Source: an uncultured Caulobacter sp. (GTDB taxonomy: Bacteria > Pseudomonadota > Alphaproteobacteria > Caulobacterales > Caulobacteraceae). From it: DNA of 64,000 bases. The notes beneath the pieces are model-generated. The model saw nothing but the letters and a program-made list of their open reading frames with translations. It was not told where the DNA came from and did no database searches. Shown here in pieces: positions 9,509 to 19,017 of this stretch. The stretch is from NCBI GenBank assembly GCA_937925635.1, contig CALALX010000115.1, positions 1 through 64,000 on the forward strand, read 5' to 3'. Position 1 is the first letter of the stretch. Every line of letters begins with the position of its first letter. Position numbers and translations under genes: made by a program.

Positions 9509-11226
9509 GCGGCTGTGTCTCCGGCGAACACCGCCTTCAGTTCCGACTTCATGATCTTCCCGTTAGCGTTGCGCGGGAGGGTCTCATGCCAGAACGCGAC
9601 GCGGACGGGAACCTTGAAGGCGGCCAGGCGGTCGGCGACGAAGGCGCGAAGCTCCTGCTCGCTCGCCTGCGCGCCGGGTTTGAGCGTTACGACGGCGCCC
9701 GGCTCCTCGCCCAGCGTCCTGTGGGGGATGCCGATCAGGGCTGCGTCCATGACCGCGGGGTGGTCGTAGAGGACGTTCTCGACCTCGATGCAGTAGATGT
9801 TCTCGCCGCCGCGGATCAGCATGTCCTTGGCCCGGTCGATGATGAAGCAGAAGCCATCCTCGTCGATGCGGGCCAGGTCGCCGGTTTTCACCCAGCCGTC
9901 GAGAAAGGTCTGGGCCGTGGCCTCCGGCTTGTTCCAGTAGCCGCGCAGGACCATCGGCCCCTTGCACCAGAGTTCCCCCACCTCGCCCGGCGCCAGCTCG
10001 CTGTGCGGCGCTTCGACGGTCATGATCTTCATCTCGCCGACAGCCGGCGCCGGGCCGCAGCTGTCTGGACGATGGACGTAGTCGTCAGCATTGTTGTTGG
10101 TGAAGGTGGCGCTGGTCTCGGTCATGCCCCAGCCGTTGCCGGCCGAGGCGCGCGGCCAGACCTCCTTGATCCGCCGCACCAGCTCCGGGGCCGACGGCGC
10201 GCCGCCGTAGGAAATACCCTCGATCGAGCTGAGGTCATGTTTCTTCCGGTCAGGATGCTCGATCAGCTGCCAGGCGATAGTCGGGACGCCGCCGGTATTG
10301 GTCACCCGCTCGCGCTCGATCAGCTTCATGCCCTCCAGGGCGTCCCACTTGCGCATCAGCACCAGCCGGCCGCCGTTGTTCAGCGCCGGCCCCAGCGTCG
10401 CAGAGCAGCCGGTGACATGGAACATGGGCACAACCAGCAGGGTCACCCGCTGCGGCGCCGCGGGGTCCGGGGTCGGCACGGCCTCGCCCCGGCGCAGGAA
10501 CGGCCGCGCCAGCGCCGCGGCGCTGGTGATGACATTGGTCGTCATGTTGCGATGGGAGCCGAGGGCGCCCTTGGGCTTTCCGGTCGTGCCCGAGGTGTAG
10601 AAGATCGTCGCGTCGTCGTCCGGCGAGATCGGCGTCGTCGGCAGCGGCCGGTCGGGCAGGGCGTTCCAGCGGTCGGGCGCGTCGATGACGCTCTCCAGCC
10701 GGCGCACGCGCGGATCGTCCCAGGGATCATCCTCGCGGCAGACATAGACCGCTTCCAGGGCCGGGCAGTCTTTCAGATGCTCGGCGATCCGCTCCAGCCG
10801 CTCGGCGTCGACGATGGCGATCTTGCTGCCGGAGTCGGTCAGGCCGTAGAGCAACTCCGGTCCGGTCCACCAGGCGTTCAACGGCGTGACGATGGCGCCC
10901 AGGCTGACCGCCGCGAAGAAGGCGACCGGCCATTCCGGCAGGTTGCGCATGATGATCGCCACCCGGTCGCCCTTGCCGACGCCGTCGGCCGCCAGGCGCT
11001 CGGCCAGCGCGGCCACGGCCCGGTGGAACGCGTCGAAGGTGACACGGTCGCCTTCGTAGACCAGGAACTCTCGGCTCCCGAAGGCGCGGCCGTTGACAAC
11101 CATATCGCGCAGGGTGGGCGGGGCGTTCTTCCAGATTTTCGTGCGGACGCCCCGGACGTCGATCTCCTCGACCTCGAACCGGGAGCCGGGGGCGGTGAGG
11201 ATACGGTGCGCCTCCTCGATGGACAT
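9505..11226 (-). CDS. AMP-dependent acyl-CoA synthetase/ligase
   Basis: It is expected to activate a carboxylic acid to acyl-CoA through an acyl-AMP intermediate. ANL-superfamily motifs are intact: YTSGTTGKPKG (about 210-220, ATP-phosphate loop), GWGMTETSA, the hinge-region GDLARIDEDGF, IDRAKDMLIRGGENI, and the C-terminal catalytic Lys in NGKIMKSELK. The product is 573 aa from the ATG at 11226; a longer form from 11280 is possible, and the frame is open upstream. Substrate is unclear, with medium- or long-chain fatty or aromatic acids likely. Its stop overlaps the TTG start of the tandem TetR regulator. Confidence 0.9.
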   Translation of the reverse strand: MSIEEAHRILTAPGSRFEVEEIDVRGVRTKIWKNAPPTLRDMVVNGRAFGSREFLVYEGDRVTFDAFHRAVAALAERLAADGVGKGDRVAIIMRNLPEWPVAFFAAVSLGAIVTPLNAWWTGPELLYGLTDSGSKIAIVDAERLERIAEHLKDCPALEAVYVCREDDPWDDPRVRRLESVIDAPDRWNALPDRPLPTTPISPDDDATIFYTSGTTGKPKGALGSHRNMTTNVITSAAALARPFLRRGEAVPTPDPAAPQRVTLLVVPMFHVTGCSATLGPALNNGGRLVLMRKWDALEGMKLIERERVTNTGGVPTIAWQLIEHPDRKKHDLSSIEGISYGGAPSAPELVRRIKEVWPRASAGNGWGMTETSATFTNNNADDYVHRPDSCGPAPAVGEMKIMTVEAPHSELAPGEVGELWCKGPMVLRGYWNKPEATAQTFLDGWVKTGDLARIDEDGFCFIIDRAKDMLIRGGENIYCIEVENVLYDHPAVMDAALIGIPHRTLGEEPGAVVTLKPGAQASEQELRAFVADRLAAFKVPVRVAFWHETLPRNANGKIMKSELKAVFAGDTAA

Positions 11227-11431
11227 GGCGGGCCAGGCGCTCACGCGGACGCCTCCGGCGACTTCCGAAGGGGACGCCATTCCGCCCCGAGCCCGCACGC
11301 CATCATGATCCCTCCGTCCCCGCGCCCAGCCCGCCCGCGTCGTCGGCATGCCGGCGCAACCTGCCTGTTCCCCGGGATTTAACGAACCGGGTGATGTCGA
11401 GGCAATGTCTTCGAAGGGCTGGTATGTCGAT

Positions 11432-13372
11432 TTAGGCGGCGGCCTCGCCCTCCGCGACGTCCTGTCCAGGAGCGACGCGGAGCACCTCGGCGATGCGGTT
11501 CACGAGCGCGGCCGGCTGGAGGGGCTTGGAAACAACGCCGTTCATGCCGGCGGCTAGGTAGGCCTCGGTCTGGTGCGACAGGGCGTTGGCGGTCATGGCC
11601 AGGATCGGAGTGGCGCAAGCAGGACCGGGCAAGGCGCGGATCACGCGAGTCGCCTCGACTCCATCCATCACGGGCATCTGGACGTCCATGAACACCAGGT
11701 CGAAGGCTGTCCGGGACATCGCCTCCACGCCCATGCGGCCGTCGTCGGCGGTTGCGACGTCGGCTCCGAGCTGTTCAAGCAAGCGGGTGGCGATGAGGCG
11801 GTTGGTCGGATTGTCCTCGACGACCAACACCTTCAATCCGGCCAGCAGAGCGCCGTCGCTGCGCTCGTGAGTCTCCGGCTCGGCTGCCGGTGGAGCGGCG
11901 ACATCGACGGTGAACACCGAGCCGGCCCCGACGGCGCTGCGCAGCGTGATTTCTCCGCCCAACAGCCCGGCCAGCCGCTGGCTGATCGCCAGACCCAGCC
12001 CCGACCCGCCGAAGCGCCGGGTGGTCGAGCCGTCCGCCTGGTGGAAGCGCTGGAACAGGAGGGCCTGGGCTTCATCCGGAATGCCGACTCCTGTGTCGGC
12101 GACCTCAAATCGCAATCCTGGCCCGCCGCTCACGGAGGTCGCCGACAGCCGCACCTCGACCCCGCCTCTGAGCGTGAACTTCACGGCGTTGCCGATCAGA
12201 TTGAACAGGATCTGCCTGAGGCGCACGGGGTCGAGCGCGACCCAGCCCAGGCCTGGCTCGACCTCGACCTTCAGCCACAGGCCGTTGGCTTGGGCCTGTG
12301 GGCGCAGCAGATCGGCCACGCTGGCGAGCAGGGCGGCGGGGTCGACCGGCTCGGGCGTCAGCTCAAGGCGGCCCGCCTCGATACGCGAGAAGTCGATGAC
12401 GTCGTTCAGCAGTTCCGACAGCATCTGACCGCAGCCTGCCGCCTCGGCGAGGAGCCTGCGGGCGTCATCGGACAGCGGCTCGCCCTTCAGCAGGTGCAGC
12501 ACGCCGAGCACGCCGTTCATCGGGGTGCGGATCTCGTGACTCATGTTGGCCAGGAACTGAGCCTTGGCCTCGGCGGCGGCGAGGGCGGCGTCGCGGGCTT
12601 CGGCCACCTCGGACACGTCCTGGGTCATGCCGATGACCAGCCAGGCGCCGGACTCCGATTGGCGCAAGCCGCGCCAGGCCACGCGGAAACTCCCCCATTC
12701 GCCCAACGTCTCCCCGCGTTGGTGGCGATACTCGATCACCTTCGGTTCGCCGGTGGCCAGCGTCTGCTCGAACGCCCGGACGATGCGCCCACGGTCGTCC
12801 GGATGGATCTCCGACATCATCTGCGCGACCGTCATTCGGCGCGCGCCGACCACGCCGACGCCGCCCGGGCGCGACAGATCTGCGTCGACGTCATAGAGCC
12901 CCGTCACCGGGTCGAACCGCCAGAACATGATGCCGCCGGCTTCGCGCAGCAGTTCGTTGGCGCGCGCCGCGTCGTCGCGGTCGCGGCGGGCGACGTATTC
13001 CTCCGTGACGTCCTCGAGCACGATGATGGTCGCGTCGACCATGCCCTTCTTGGCCCTGGACCTTACCCAGACGACCTGGCCGTCCTTGCGGATCAGGCGG
13101 TGTTCGCCCCGCGCATGGCCATCGCGTCGAAGGTCCTCGATCACGCCCCGCACGATAGGCATGTCGGCGGGGTGCACGAAATCCTCGATCGCCCGGCCGA
13201 CCGTCTCCTCGGCAGACCAGCCGGAAATCTCCGTCCAAGCCGGATTGATGCGTTCGATCCGCCCGGCCCTGAGGAGCGCGAACACGTCCACCGCGTTCTG
13301 AAAGAACCAGCGGGCCGCCTCGATATCCAGCTCCGTGGGCGCGCTCTGTACTGGCGCCTCTGGCATTTCCAT
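11432..13372 (-). CDS. Hybrid sensor histidine kinase with PAS domains
   Basis: A 646-aa cytoplasmic kinase without membrane segments. Order: PAS at about 18-125, a second PAS/PAC at about 140-255, HisKA with the phospho-accepting His279 in FLANMSHEIRTPMNG, an HATPase domain with DTGVGIP and GGSGLGLAIS, and a C-terminal receiver (VLVVEDNPTNR, then FMDVQMPVMDG with the Asp). It therefore autophosphorylates and relays internally; a separate Hpt protein and output regulator are needed but not seen nearby. The stimulus is unknown. It stands alone, convergent with nothing and divergent from the serine hydrolase gene. Confidence 0.93.
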   Translation of the reverse strand: MEMPEAPVQSAPTELDIEAARWFFQNAVDVFALLRAGRIERINPAWTEISGWSAEETVGRAIEDFVHPADMPIVRGVIEDLRRDGHARGEHRLIRKDGQVVWVRSRAKKGMVDATIIVLEDVTEEYVARRDRDDAARANELLREAGGIMFWRFDPVTGLYDVDADLSRPGGVGVVGARRMTVAQMMSEIHPDDRGRIVRAFEQTLATGEPKVIEYRHQRGETLGEWGSFRVAWRGLRQSESGAWLVIGMTQDVSEVAEARDAALAAAEAKAQFLANMSHEIRTPMNGVLGVLHLLKGEPLSDDARRLLAEAAGCGQMLSELLNDVIDFSRIEAGRLELTPEPVDPAALLASVADLLRPQAQANGLWLKVEVEPGLGWVALDPVRLRQILFNLIGNAVKFTLRGGVEVRLSATSVSGGPGLRFEVADTGVGIPDEAQALLFQRFHQADGSTTRRFGGSGLGLAISQRLAGLLGGEITLRSAVGAGSVFTVDVAAPPAAEPETHERSDGALLAGLKVLVVEDNPTNRLIATRLLEQLGADVATADDGRMGVEAMSRTAFDLVFMDVQMPVMDGVEATRVIRALPGPACATPILAMTANALSHQTEAYLAAGMNGVVSKPLQPAALVNRIAEVLRVAPGQDVAEGEAAA

Positions 13373-13475
13373 CCCTTTATTTCGGGGAGATCATCGCCCG
13401 GGCGGGTAAAGTTTGAGTTGCGACATACCCGCGGTTCGATAAGTGGGACGACTCGTCGCGCCCAGGAGGAAGCCC

Positions 13476-14723
13476 ATGACCAAGCCGGAAGCCATCGGAC
13501 TGTCTTCGGAGCGCCTGGCGCGCATTCCCGCCTTCCTCGAAGACCGCTACATCCGGACCGGCAAACTGCCCTGCGCCCAGGTCCAGGTCTGGCGACGCGG
13601 CAAACTGGCGGTGGACGAGGTGCTGGGCCTGGCCGACCGCGAGCGCAACCGGCCCCTCGAGAAGGACGCCATCTTCCGCATCTATTCGATGACCAAGCCG
13701 ATCACCTCGGTGGCCTTCATGATGCTGGTCGAGCAGGGCCTGGTCGCGCTGGACGATCCGGTGGCCAAGTTCATCCCGGAATGGGCGAACCTCGGCGTGT
13801 TCGCGGCGGGGACCGACGCCGGCTGGGCGACCACGCCGCCGGCCCGGCCGATGCTGGTGATCGACCTGCTGCGCCATACCTCGGGCCTGACCTACGGCTT
13901 CCAGATGCAGGGCAACATCGACGCCGCCTACCGCAAGCTGAAGGTGGCCGAGGATCTGCGCCTGGGCACGATGCAGGAGTTCATCGACAAGCTGGCGACC
14001 ATTCCGCTGGTGTTCTCGCCGGGGGAGGCCTGGAACTATTCCGTCAGCACCGACGTGCTCGGCTATCTGGTCGAGAAGATCAGCGGCATGTCGTTCGCGA
14101 CCTACCTTGAGGAGAAGATCTTCCAGCCGCTGGGCATGGTCGACACCGCCTTCACCGTCCCCGCCGACAAGGCCCATCGCCTGACCGCCTGCTACGCGGC
14201 GGGCGTTCTGGGCTCCAAGGCGGTGAAGCCGGGCGCGCCCGCGCTGCAGGACGATCCGGAGAAGAGCCCCTACCGCACCGCCACCGACTTCACCTCCGGC
14301 GGCGGCGGCCTGGTCGGGACCATGGCCGACTACATGCGGTTCGCGCGCATGCTGCTGAACGGCGGCGAGCTGGACGGCGCCCGGCTACTGAGCCCCAAGA
14401 CGCTTCAGCTGATGACCGCCAATCATCTGCCCGGGAACAAGGACCTGACGCAGATGTCCAAGTCGCTGTTCAGCGAGGCGACCTACGCCGGCGTCGGCTT
14501 CGGCCTGGGCTTCGGCGTCACCATCGATCCGGCCGCGACCATGATTCCCGGCAGCAAGGGCGACTTCTTCTGGGGCGGCGCGGCCAGCACCTTCTTCTGG
14601 GTCGACCCGGTCGAGGACATGACCGTTGTCTTCATGACCCAGCTGCTGCCCTCGTCGGCCTATCCGGTGCGGCGGGAGCTGCGGACCCTGGTCTACAGCG
14701 CCTTCACGGAAGCGGCCGCCTAG
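13476..14723 (+). CDS. Serine hydrolase, beta-lactamase class C family
   Basis: The 415-aa protein has the penicilloyl serine transferase signatures SMTK (Ser71, Lys74) and the YSV of WNYSVSTD, followed by a Gly-rich segment TSGGGGLVGT that may stand in for the KTG motif. This is the EstB/AmpC-like esterase branch rather than a true beta-lactamase. It has no signal peptide, so it is probably a cytoplasmic esterase or peptidase. The ATG at 13476 is chosen because AGGAGGA sits just upstream; a frame extension to 13443 lacks such a site. The end overlaps the convergent transporter gene by 4 bp. Confidence 0.9.
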   Translation: MTKPEAIGLSSERLARIPAFLEDRYIRTGKLPCAQVQVWRRGKLAVDEVLGLADRERNRPLEKDAIFRIYSMTKPITSVAFMMLVEQGLVALDDPVAKFIPEWANLGVFAAGTDAGWATTPPARPMLVIDLLRHTSGLTYGFQMQGNIDAAYRKLKVAEDLRLGTMQEFIDKLATIPLVFSPGEAWNYSVSTDVLGYLVEKISGMSFATYLEEKIFQPLGMVDTAFTVPADKAHRLTACYAAGVLGSKAVKPGAPALQDDPEKSPYRTATDFTSGGGGLVGTMADYMRFARMLLNGGELDGARLLSPKTLQLMTANHLPGNKDLTQMSKSLFSEATYAGVGFGLGFGVTIDPAATMIPGSKGDFFWGGAASTFFWVDPVEDMTVVFMTQLLPSSAYPVRRELRTLVYSAFTEAAA

Positions 14724-16261
14724 GCGATCGGTCCCACCGCCCCTTCCTCCGCCGCCTCGTTGCGGGCCGCGATCTCGCGCACCGTCGCCTCGTGGCTCTC
14801 GCGGGTGATGTTGTAGAACTGCAGGATCGCCACCGAGAGGCCGTAGAGCGCCATCATCGCCGGCATGTAGACCCAGGCGAGATTGTTCACGATCTCCTGC
14901 GGCACCTCCGAGGGCTTGGCCCCGACCGGGAAGCTGACCAGGGTCAGGATGCCGCCCGCCACCATCACGCCGACGCCGCTGACCGCCTTCTGGATCAGGC
15001 TGGTGAAGGCGAAGAACAGACCCTCGTTGCGGCGGCCGGTGCGCGCCTCGCTGTACTCGACCACGTCGGCCAGCATGGCGGTGATCAGGATGCTGGCGGT
15101 GATGCCGAGGATGCCGCGGACCACGCCGTCGAGGAACAGCCAGGCGACGACCTGCGGGATCGTCGTGCCCGGCACCAGGGCGTCGTCGCCCGGGAAGACG
15201 CCGATCAGCCGCAGGAACAGGGGCAGGAAGCCGACCAGCACCGAGGCCATCAGCAGCATGCCGCCCGCGACCTTCTTGCCCGACCGCTTGGTCAGCATCG
15301 GGGCGGCGAACAGGGCGATGGTCGCGGAGATGTAGCTGTCGATCTGCAGCACGCCCGTCCAGAACGGGTTGAGCTTCCAGAAGTAGGTCGTGAAGTAGAA
15401 GGCCAGGGAGAAGCCGACGCCGACGGCCACCGACGCCACCAGCCCGACGCCGGTGATGGCCAGGAACGGTCGGATGTTGAGCGTGTCGAACATCTCGCGG
15501 GCGACGGCGGCGACCGACCGCTTCGCGCCCGGGCCCGGCTGCGGCATCCAGGGGATGAAGCGGTGGGTGCCCGCGGCCGAGACGATGATCGAGATGAACA
15601 TCAGCACGGCGGCGACGTAGCCGTACTCCGTGTAGGCCTGCGGGTTGAGCTGGCCGTTCGGGTATTCCGGCGTCTCGCGCATCAGGAACCAGAACATGGC
15701 GACGGTCAGGGTCAGGCCGCCCCACCAGGCGAAGAAGTAGCGCCAGCCCAGGATGGCGGAGCGTTCGGTGTAGTCGGCGGTCAGCTCCGCCGCCATCGAC
15801 GAGGACGGGATCTCGTAGAGGGTGATGAAGGTGCGGACGACGACGGCGACGACGACCAGGTACCAGAACAGCGCCCCGTCGTCCCAGCCGGTCGGCGGGT
15901 TCCACAGCATCAGGAACGACAGCGCCACCGGCAGGGCGGAGGCGTACATGAACGGATGGCGGCGGCCCCAGGGGCTGCGGAAGTTGTCGCTCATCCGGCC
16001 GATGAAGGGATCGATCACGCAGTCGATCAGCATGGCGGTCATCACCGCCAGCGCCACCTTGGAGGCGGGCAGACCGACGACCTGGTTGTAGAACAGCAGC
16101 AGGAAAACCCGGAAGCCGTTGTCCTTGATGCCGAAGGCGATCGAGCCGAAGCCGTAGAGGGCCCGGGTGCCGACGCCCACCCTGGGGCGGGGGCCGAGGG
16201 CCGCGGGCGCGGCGACCCCTCCGGACACGGTTGCGCCCCCCGGCGCGACGGCCTCGGTCAT
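14720..16261 (-). CDS. MFS transporter, GPH sugar:cation symporter family
   Basis: An inner-membrane protein of 513 aa with about 12 hydrophobic segments. The early GSIAFGIKDNGFRVFLLLFYNQVVG and the loop with DPFIGRMSDN and SPWGRRHPFMY match the MelB/GPH family, where the DP-GR-SDNT-GRRRP pattern marks the loop between helices 2 and 3. Such carriers take up glycosides or pentosides with sodium or protons. The start at 16261 has GGGAGAAG upstream. No sugar hydrolase lies beside it, so the substrate is open. It overlaps the convergent serine hydrolase by 4 bp. Confidence 0.88.
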   Translation of the reverse strand: MTEAVAPGGATVSGGVAAPAALGPRPRVGVGTRALYGFGSIAFGIKDNGFRVFLLLFYNQVVGLPASKVALAVMTAMLIDCVIDPFIGRMSDNFRSPWGRRHPFMYASALPVALSFLMLWNPPTGWDDGALFWYLVVVAVVVRTFITLYEIPSSSMAAELTADYTERSAILGWRYFFAWWGGLTLTVAMFWFLMRETPEYPNGQLNPQAYTEYGYVAAVLMFISIIVSAAGTHRFIPWMPQPGPGAKRSVAAVAREMFDTLNIRPFLAITGVGLVASVAVGVGFSLAFYFTTYFWKLNPFWTGVLQIDSYISATIALFAAPMLTKRSGKKVAGGMLLMASVLVGFLPLFLRLIGVFPGDDALVPGTTIPQVVAWLFLDGVVRGILGITASILITAMLADVVEYSEARTGRRNEGLFFAFTSLIQKAVSGVGVMVAGGILTLVSFPVGAKPSEVPQEIVNNLAWVYMPAMMALYGLSVAILQFYNITRESHEATVREIAARNEAAEEGAVGPIA

Positions 16262-16441
16262 ACGGTCTTCTCCCAAAACGCCGCGATCTTGCTGTCGCCG
16301 GTCGGATTCGAAGGTGGGGTATGGCGAGGCCGCAAGTCAATCGCCTGTCGGCCGGATGACACAAGGTTCATGCGCCGCCGACGCCCGCCGACGGGCCATT
16401 CCCTTGCCAGCCGCCGTCCGGCGGTGTCTGCTCCTCCCGTC

Positions 16442-17026
16442 ATGCCGATGGAGCTGGTCCAGACCTGGGTCCTGCCGGCGCTGCTGGGCCTGGGCCTGGC
16501 CGCCGCCGCGGGCCTGCGCGCCTTCCTGCCGCTGCTCCTCCTTGCCCTCGCGGCCCGGTTCGAGCTGTTCGGCGTCGACCTGAACGCCAAGGCCGAGTGG
16601 CTCGGCTCCGACGCGGCGTTGATCACCCTGGGCCTGGCCACGGCGCTGGAGCTGGCCGCCGACAAGGTCCCCGTCCTCGACCATGCCCTCAGCGCCCTCG
16701 GCACCGTGACCCGGCCAGTCGCCGCCGTTCTCGCGGCCGGCTCGGTCTTCGCGGGCGTCGACCCGATGGTCGCCGCCGTCGCCGGCCTGGTCATCGGCGC
16801 CCCGACGGCGCTGGCCTTCCACGCCGCGCAAAGCGGCACGCGCCTGGCCAGCACGGCGACGACGGGCGGCCTGCTCAACCCCCTGGTCTCGATCGCGGAG
16901 GACCTGCTGGCCTTCGCCACCGTGCTGCTGGCCCTGGCCGCGCCGCTGCTCGTGCCGCTGGCCCTGCTGGCGCTGCTGTGGCTGATCTGGCGGCTGGTCA
17001 AGGCGGTGCGGCGGCGGGTGGCGTAG
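16442..17026 (+). CDS. DUF4126-like membrane protein
   Basis: A 194-aa very hydrophobic protein with about five membrane segments. It begins with a helix containing GLGLAAAAGLRAFLPLLLL and later holds TRPVAAVLAAGS and GLLNPLVSIAEDLLAF, which resemble the DUF4126 family of unknown function. The ATG at 16448 is an alternative start. Right after its stop lies the first of two REP-like hairpins. Function unknown. Confidence 0.7.
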   Translation: MPMELVQTWVLPALLGLGLAAAAGLRAFLPLLLLALAARFELFGVDLNAKAEWLGSDAALITLGLATALELAADKVPVLDHALSALGTVTRPVAAVLAAGSVFAGVDPMVAAVAGLVIGAPTALAFHAAQSGTRLASTATTGGLLNPLVSIAEDLLAFATVLLALAAPLLVPLALLALLWLIWRLVKAVRRRVA

Positions 17027-17029
17027 CCG

Positions 17030-17060
17030 GGGACACGTACCGCGCAGCGGTACGTGTCCC
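17030..17060. repeat. REP-like hairpin 1 (GGGACACGTACC family)
   Basis: A 31-bp near-perfect palindrome with arms GGGACACGTACCGC and its complement. It sits 4 bp after the DUF4126 stop, so it could also act as a transcript end. A second related hairpin lies 40 bp downstream. Confidence 0.75.
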
Positions 17061-17098
17061 ATCCGCAAGTCCGGCGATCCGCGATGTCCCGTCAAAGA

Positions 17099-17130
17099 GG
17101 GGACACGTACCGCTGCGCGGAACATGTCCC
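17099..17130. repeat. REP-like hairpin 2 (GGGACACGTACC family)
   Basis: An imperfect palindrome, left arm GGGGACACGTACCGC and right arm GCGGAACATGTCCCC, with mismatches relative to hairpin 1. The two form a BIME-like pair. The GGGACAC foot is shared with the hairpins around the transposase at 42.6 kb, though the rest differs. Confidence 0.7.
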
Positions 17131-17147
17131 CTATGCATCCTCTTTCC

Positions 17148-17540
17148 CTACAGCGGGATGTCGTTCCACCAGCCGCCTTCGCGGCGCAGGGCCTCGACGT
17201 AGTTCTGCGCCACGCAGGCCGGGCAGCCGCGGCGCGCCTTCAGCGCCTTCATCGCCGCCCGTTCGCGCGCCGCCTCCTCGCGCGGGTCGGGGGCGCCGCC
17301 GGCGGCCCGGTTGCGGCGCTTGCGGCGCAGGTCCGCGTCGGTGAGGTAGCCGAAGTCCTCGAACGGGCTGTCCGGTTCGACCAGGCGCGAGGCCTTGAAG
17401 CCGGGGTCCGGATAGAGGGGCTCGCCCCGGGCGCGGGCCTCGGCGCGCCGCGCGGCGTCCGCCGCCTTGAGCTCCGCGAGCCAGGCGCCGATCTCGGCCT
17501 TCAGGGCCATCCGGCGCTGGTAGTCTTCTTCGTCGGTCAT
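17148..17540 (-). CDS. Hypothetical protein with CPAC motif, 130 aa
   Basis: A soluble, strongly charged protein rich in Ala, Arg and Glu, with a central predicted helix (KAEIGAWLAELKAADAARRAEA) and a C-terminal segment containing CPACVAQNY. The two cysteines could bind metal or act in redox. The start MTDEEDY at 17540 is preceded by AGAGAGG; an upstream in-frame extension is low-complexity and probably untranslated. No family was recognised, and no neighbour suggests a role. Confidence 0.55.
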   Translation of the reverse strand: MTDEEDYQRRMALKAEIGAWLAELKAADAARRAEARARGEPLYPDPGFKASRLVEPDSPFEDFGYLTDADLRRKRRNRAAGGAPDPREEAARERAAMKALKARRGCPACVAQNYVEALRREGGWWNDIPL

Positions 17541-18030
17541 GGCGTTCCTCTCTCCGCCGGGCTGCGGACACGCGTTCTCGTTCCCCCGGGCCGGCGGCCC
17601 GGAAGGTTGGGGAGGGAGCGGAGCGCCCGGGCGGCGCCCGGCGTAGGGGTAGAGGTGGGCCGTTTCGGCGTCGTCGAAGCGCTCCACGCGGTCGTTATTC
17701 CGCAGGCCCGGGACGCGCGGAGCTGTTCACCCCTTTATCCCACAAGGCCTGATCGCCCCCTGCCGCCGGACGTACCGAACGGTTGAGCAGCCGCCCACGG
17801 ACGGGCGGACGTGCAAACCAGCGCACGCCCGGCGCGGAGGCTTGCGACCCCTCCGCCTGATCCCGCTCGACCACATCCCCGACGTCGCGAAGCGCTGGAT
17901 CCCGCGCCCTCCCCGTCGACAGGGACGGGTGCAGGATGCGGGAGCGGGCGGATGGGGTGGATCGAATGTTGTTTGTCCCCCTGTTCGCCAATCCTCTCCG
18001 GAGCGCAGCGAGGGGGAGGTGGCGCGCCGG
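17541..18030. other. Intergenic stretch before repeat copy 1
   Basis: About 490 bp with no convincing gene, terminator or RNA. Open frames here have neither ribosome sites nor recognisable products. Confidence 0.5.
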
Positions 18031-18335
18031 GAACCCCTCCCCCTTGATGGGGGAGGGGCAGGGGTGCGGGGTGAACGCAGGGCGCCTACGGATTGCGCGC
18101 GGGTGGCGCCGAGCCTGTTGATCTCTTCCCCGAACTCAGCGGCGACACCACCATCCCCGACCCTTCCTCCATTGAGGAGGAAGGGAGGTATCCGTCGATC
18201 TCATGCAGGCCAGCGTGCCGGACGAGCCGGGTTGGTCCGCCAACGCGCTCCGCGTCGCCGGAGGCGATGGCCCGAAGGGCCACCCTTGAGCAACCCGGAT
18301 CGCCCGGCGATCATCCCGGCAAGAGATGAGGGGGG
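18031..18335 (+). repeat. Structured intergenic repeat, copy 1
   Basis: About 305 bp, alignable over its length with copy 3. It contains hairpin A (10-bp C/G-rich stem 18034-18043 with 18049-18058), hairpin B (stem 18161-18170 with 18176-18185), and a larger palindromic core bounded by ATCTCATGC (18198) and GCAAGAGAT (18319). Inside the core CCGGGTTG (18227-18234) pairs with CAACCCGG (18291-18298). It ends 12 bp before the ATG of the SRAP gene, so its G-rich tail could serve as that gene's ribosome site. Confidence 0.85.
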
Positions 18336-18347
18336 CCGTGTCGCGCC

Positions 18348-19013
18348 ATGTGCAACGCCTACAATGTGAAGACCAACCTGTCGGCCATCGGCGAGGCGGC
18401 GAAGGCGCAGCTGGGGCTGTCGCTGATCTTTCCGGACGGCGTCACGGCAGAGACCTCCAACCTGCCCGTGCCGCAGGACCTCTATCCGCGCCGCGACGGC
18501 CTGTTCCTGCGGCCGGACGAGGCGCGCACGGGGCTGGAGCCGGTGGTCGGCTGCTGGAACCTGACGCCCTTCTTCCACAAGGGGCCGCTGAAGGCCTGGA
18601 AGGCCAGCACCAACAACTGCCGGTCGGAGACCATGGCGACCTCGCCGTCGTTCCGCGACGCGTTCAAGCGGCGGCGCTGCCTCGTGCCGGCGACCAGCTT
18701 CACCGAATGGACCGGCCCGACGGGCTCCAAGACCCGCCACGCCATCCGCCGCGCCGACGGCGGGATGCTGTTCTTCGCCGGCCTGTGGGACCGCTGCCCG
18801 CAGGACGACGGCCCGGTCGACAGCTACACCCTGGTGATGATCCCGGCCGCCGGCGACGACGACATGGCCCCCTTCCACAACCGCCAGCCGGTCCTGCTGG
18901 GCGCCGAGGGCGCGGGGGTGTGGCTGGACCCGGCGCAGGACTGCGCGGGGGTGCTGGCGGCGCCGCCGAAGGGGACGCTGGTCATGGACCCGCCGGAGCC
19001 GGCGGCGGGGTAG
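18348..19013 (+). CDS. yedK: SRAP/YedK (HMCES) abasic-site DNA-protein crosslink protein
   Basis: The SOS-response-associated peptidase family forms a thiazolidine crosslink with abasic sites in single-stranded DNA, protecting replication forks. The catalytic Cys2 follows the initiator Met (MCNAY). Other conserved positions are visible: Asn90 and Glu94 in NNCRSET, Glu120 in SFTEW, and His177 in FHNRQPVLL (more often HxRMP). Length 221 aa is typical. The gene follows repeat copy 1 closely. No LexA box was found in the short gap. The HNRQP spelling is a mild deviation from the family pattern. Confidence 0.9.
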   Translation: MCNAYNVKTNLSAIGEAAKAQLGLSLIFPDGVTAETSNLPVPQDLYPRRDGLFLRPDEARTGLEPVVGCWNLTPFFHKGPLKAWKASTNNCRSETMATSPSFRDAFKRRRCLVPATSFTEWTGPTGSKTRHAIRRADGGMLFFAGLWDRCPQDDGPVDSYTLVMIPAAGDDDMAPFHNRQPVLLGAEGAGVWLDPAQDCAGVLAAPPKGTLVMDPPEPAAG

Positions 19014-19017
19014 GGGG

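Noticed and set aside
13476..14723. True class C beta-lactamase giving drug resistance
   Set aside because: SxxK and YxV-like motifs are present, but there is no signal peptide and no clear KTG box; the esterase branch fits better.
14792..16441. Plus-strand frame running into the DUF4126 gene
   Set aside because: It is antisense to the sugar transporter and full of Asp/Gly/Arg repeats; only the part from 16442 onward is a plausible protein.
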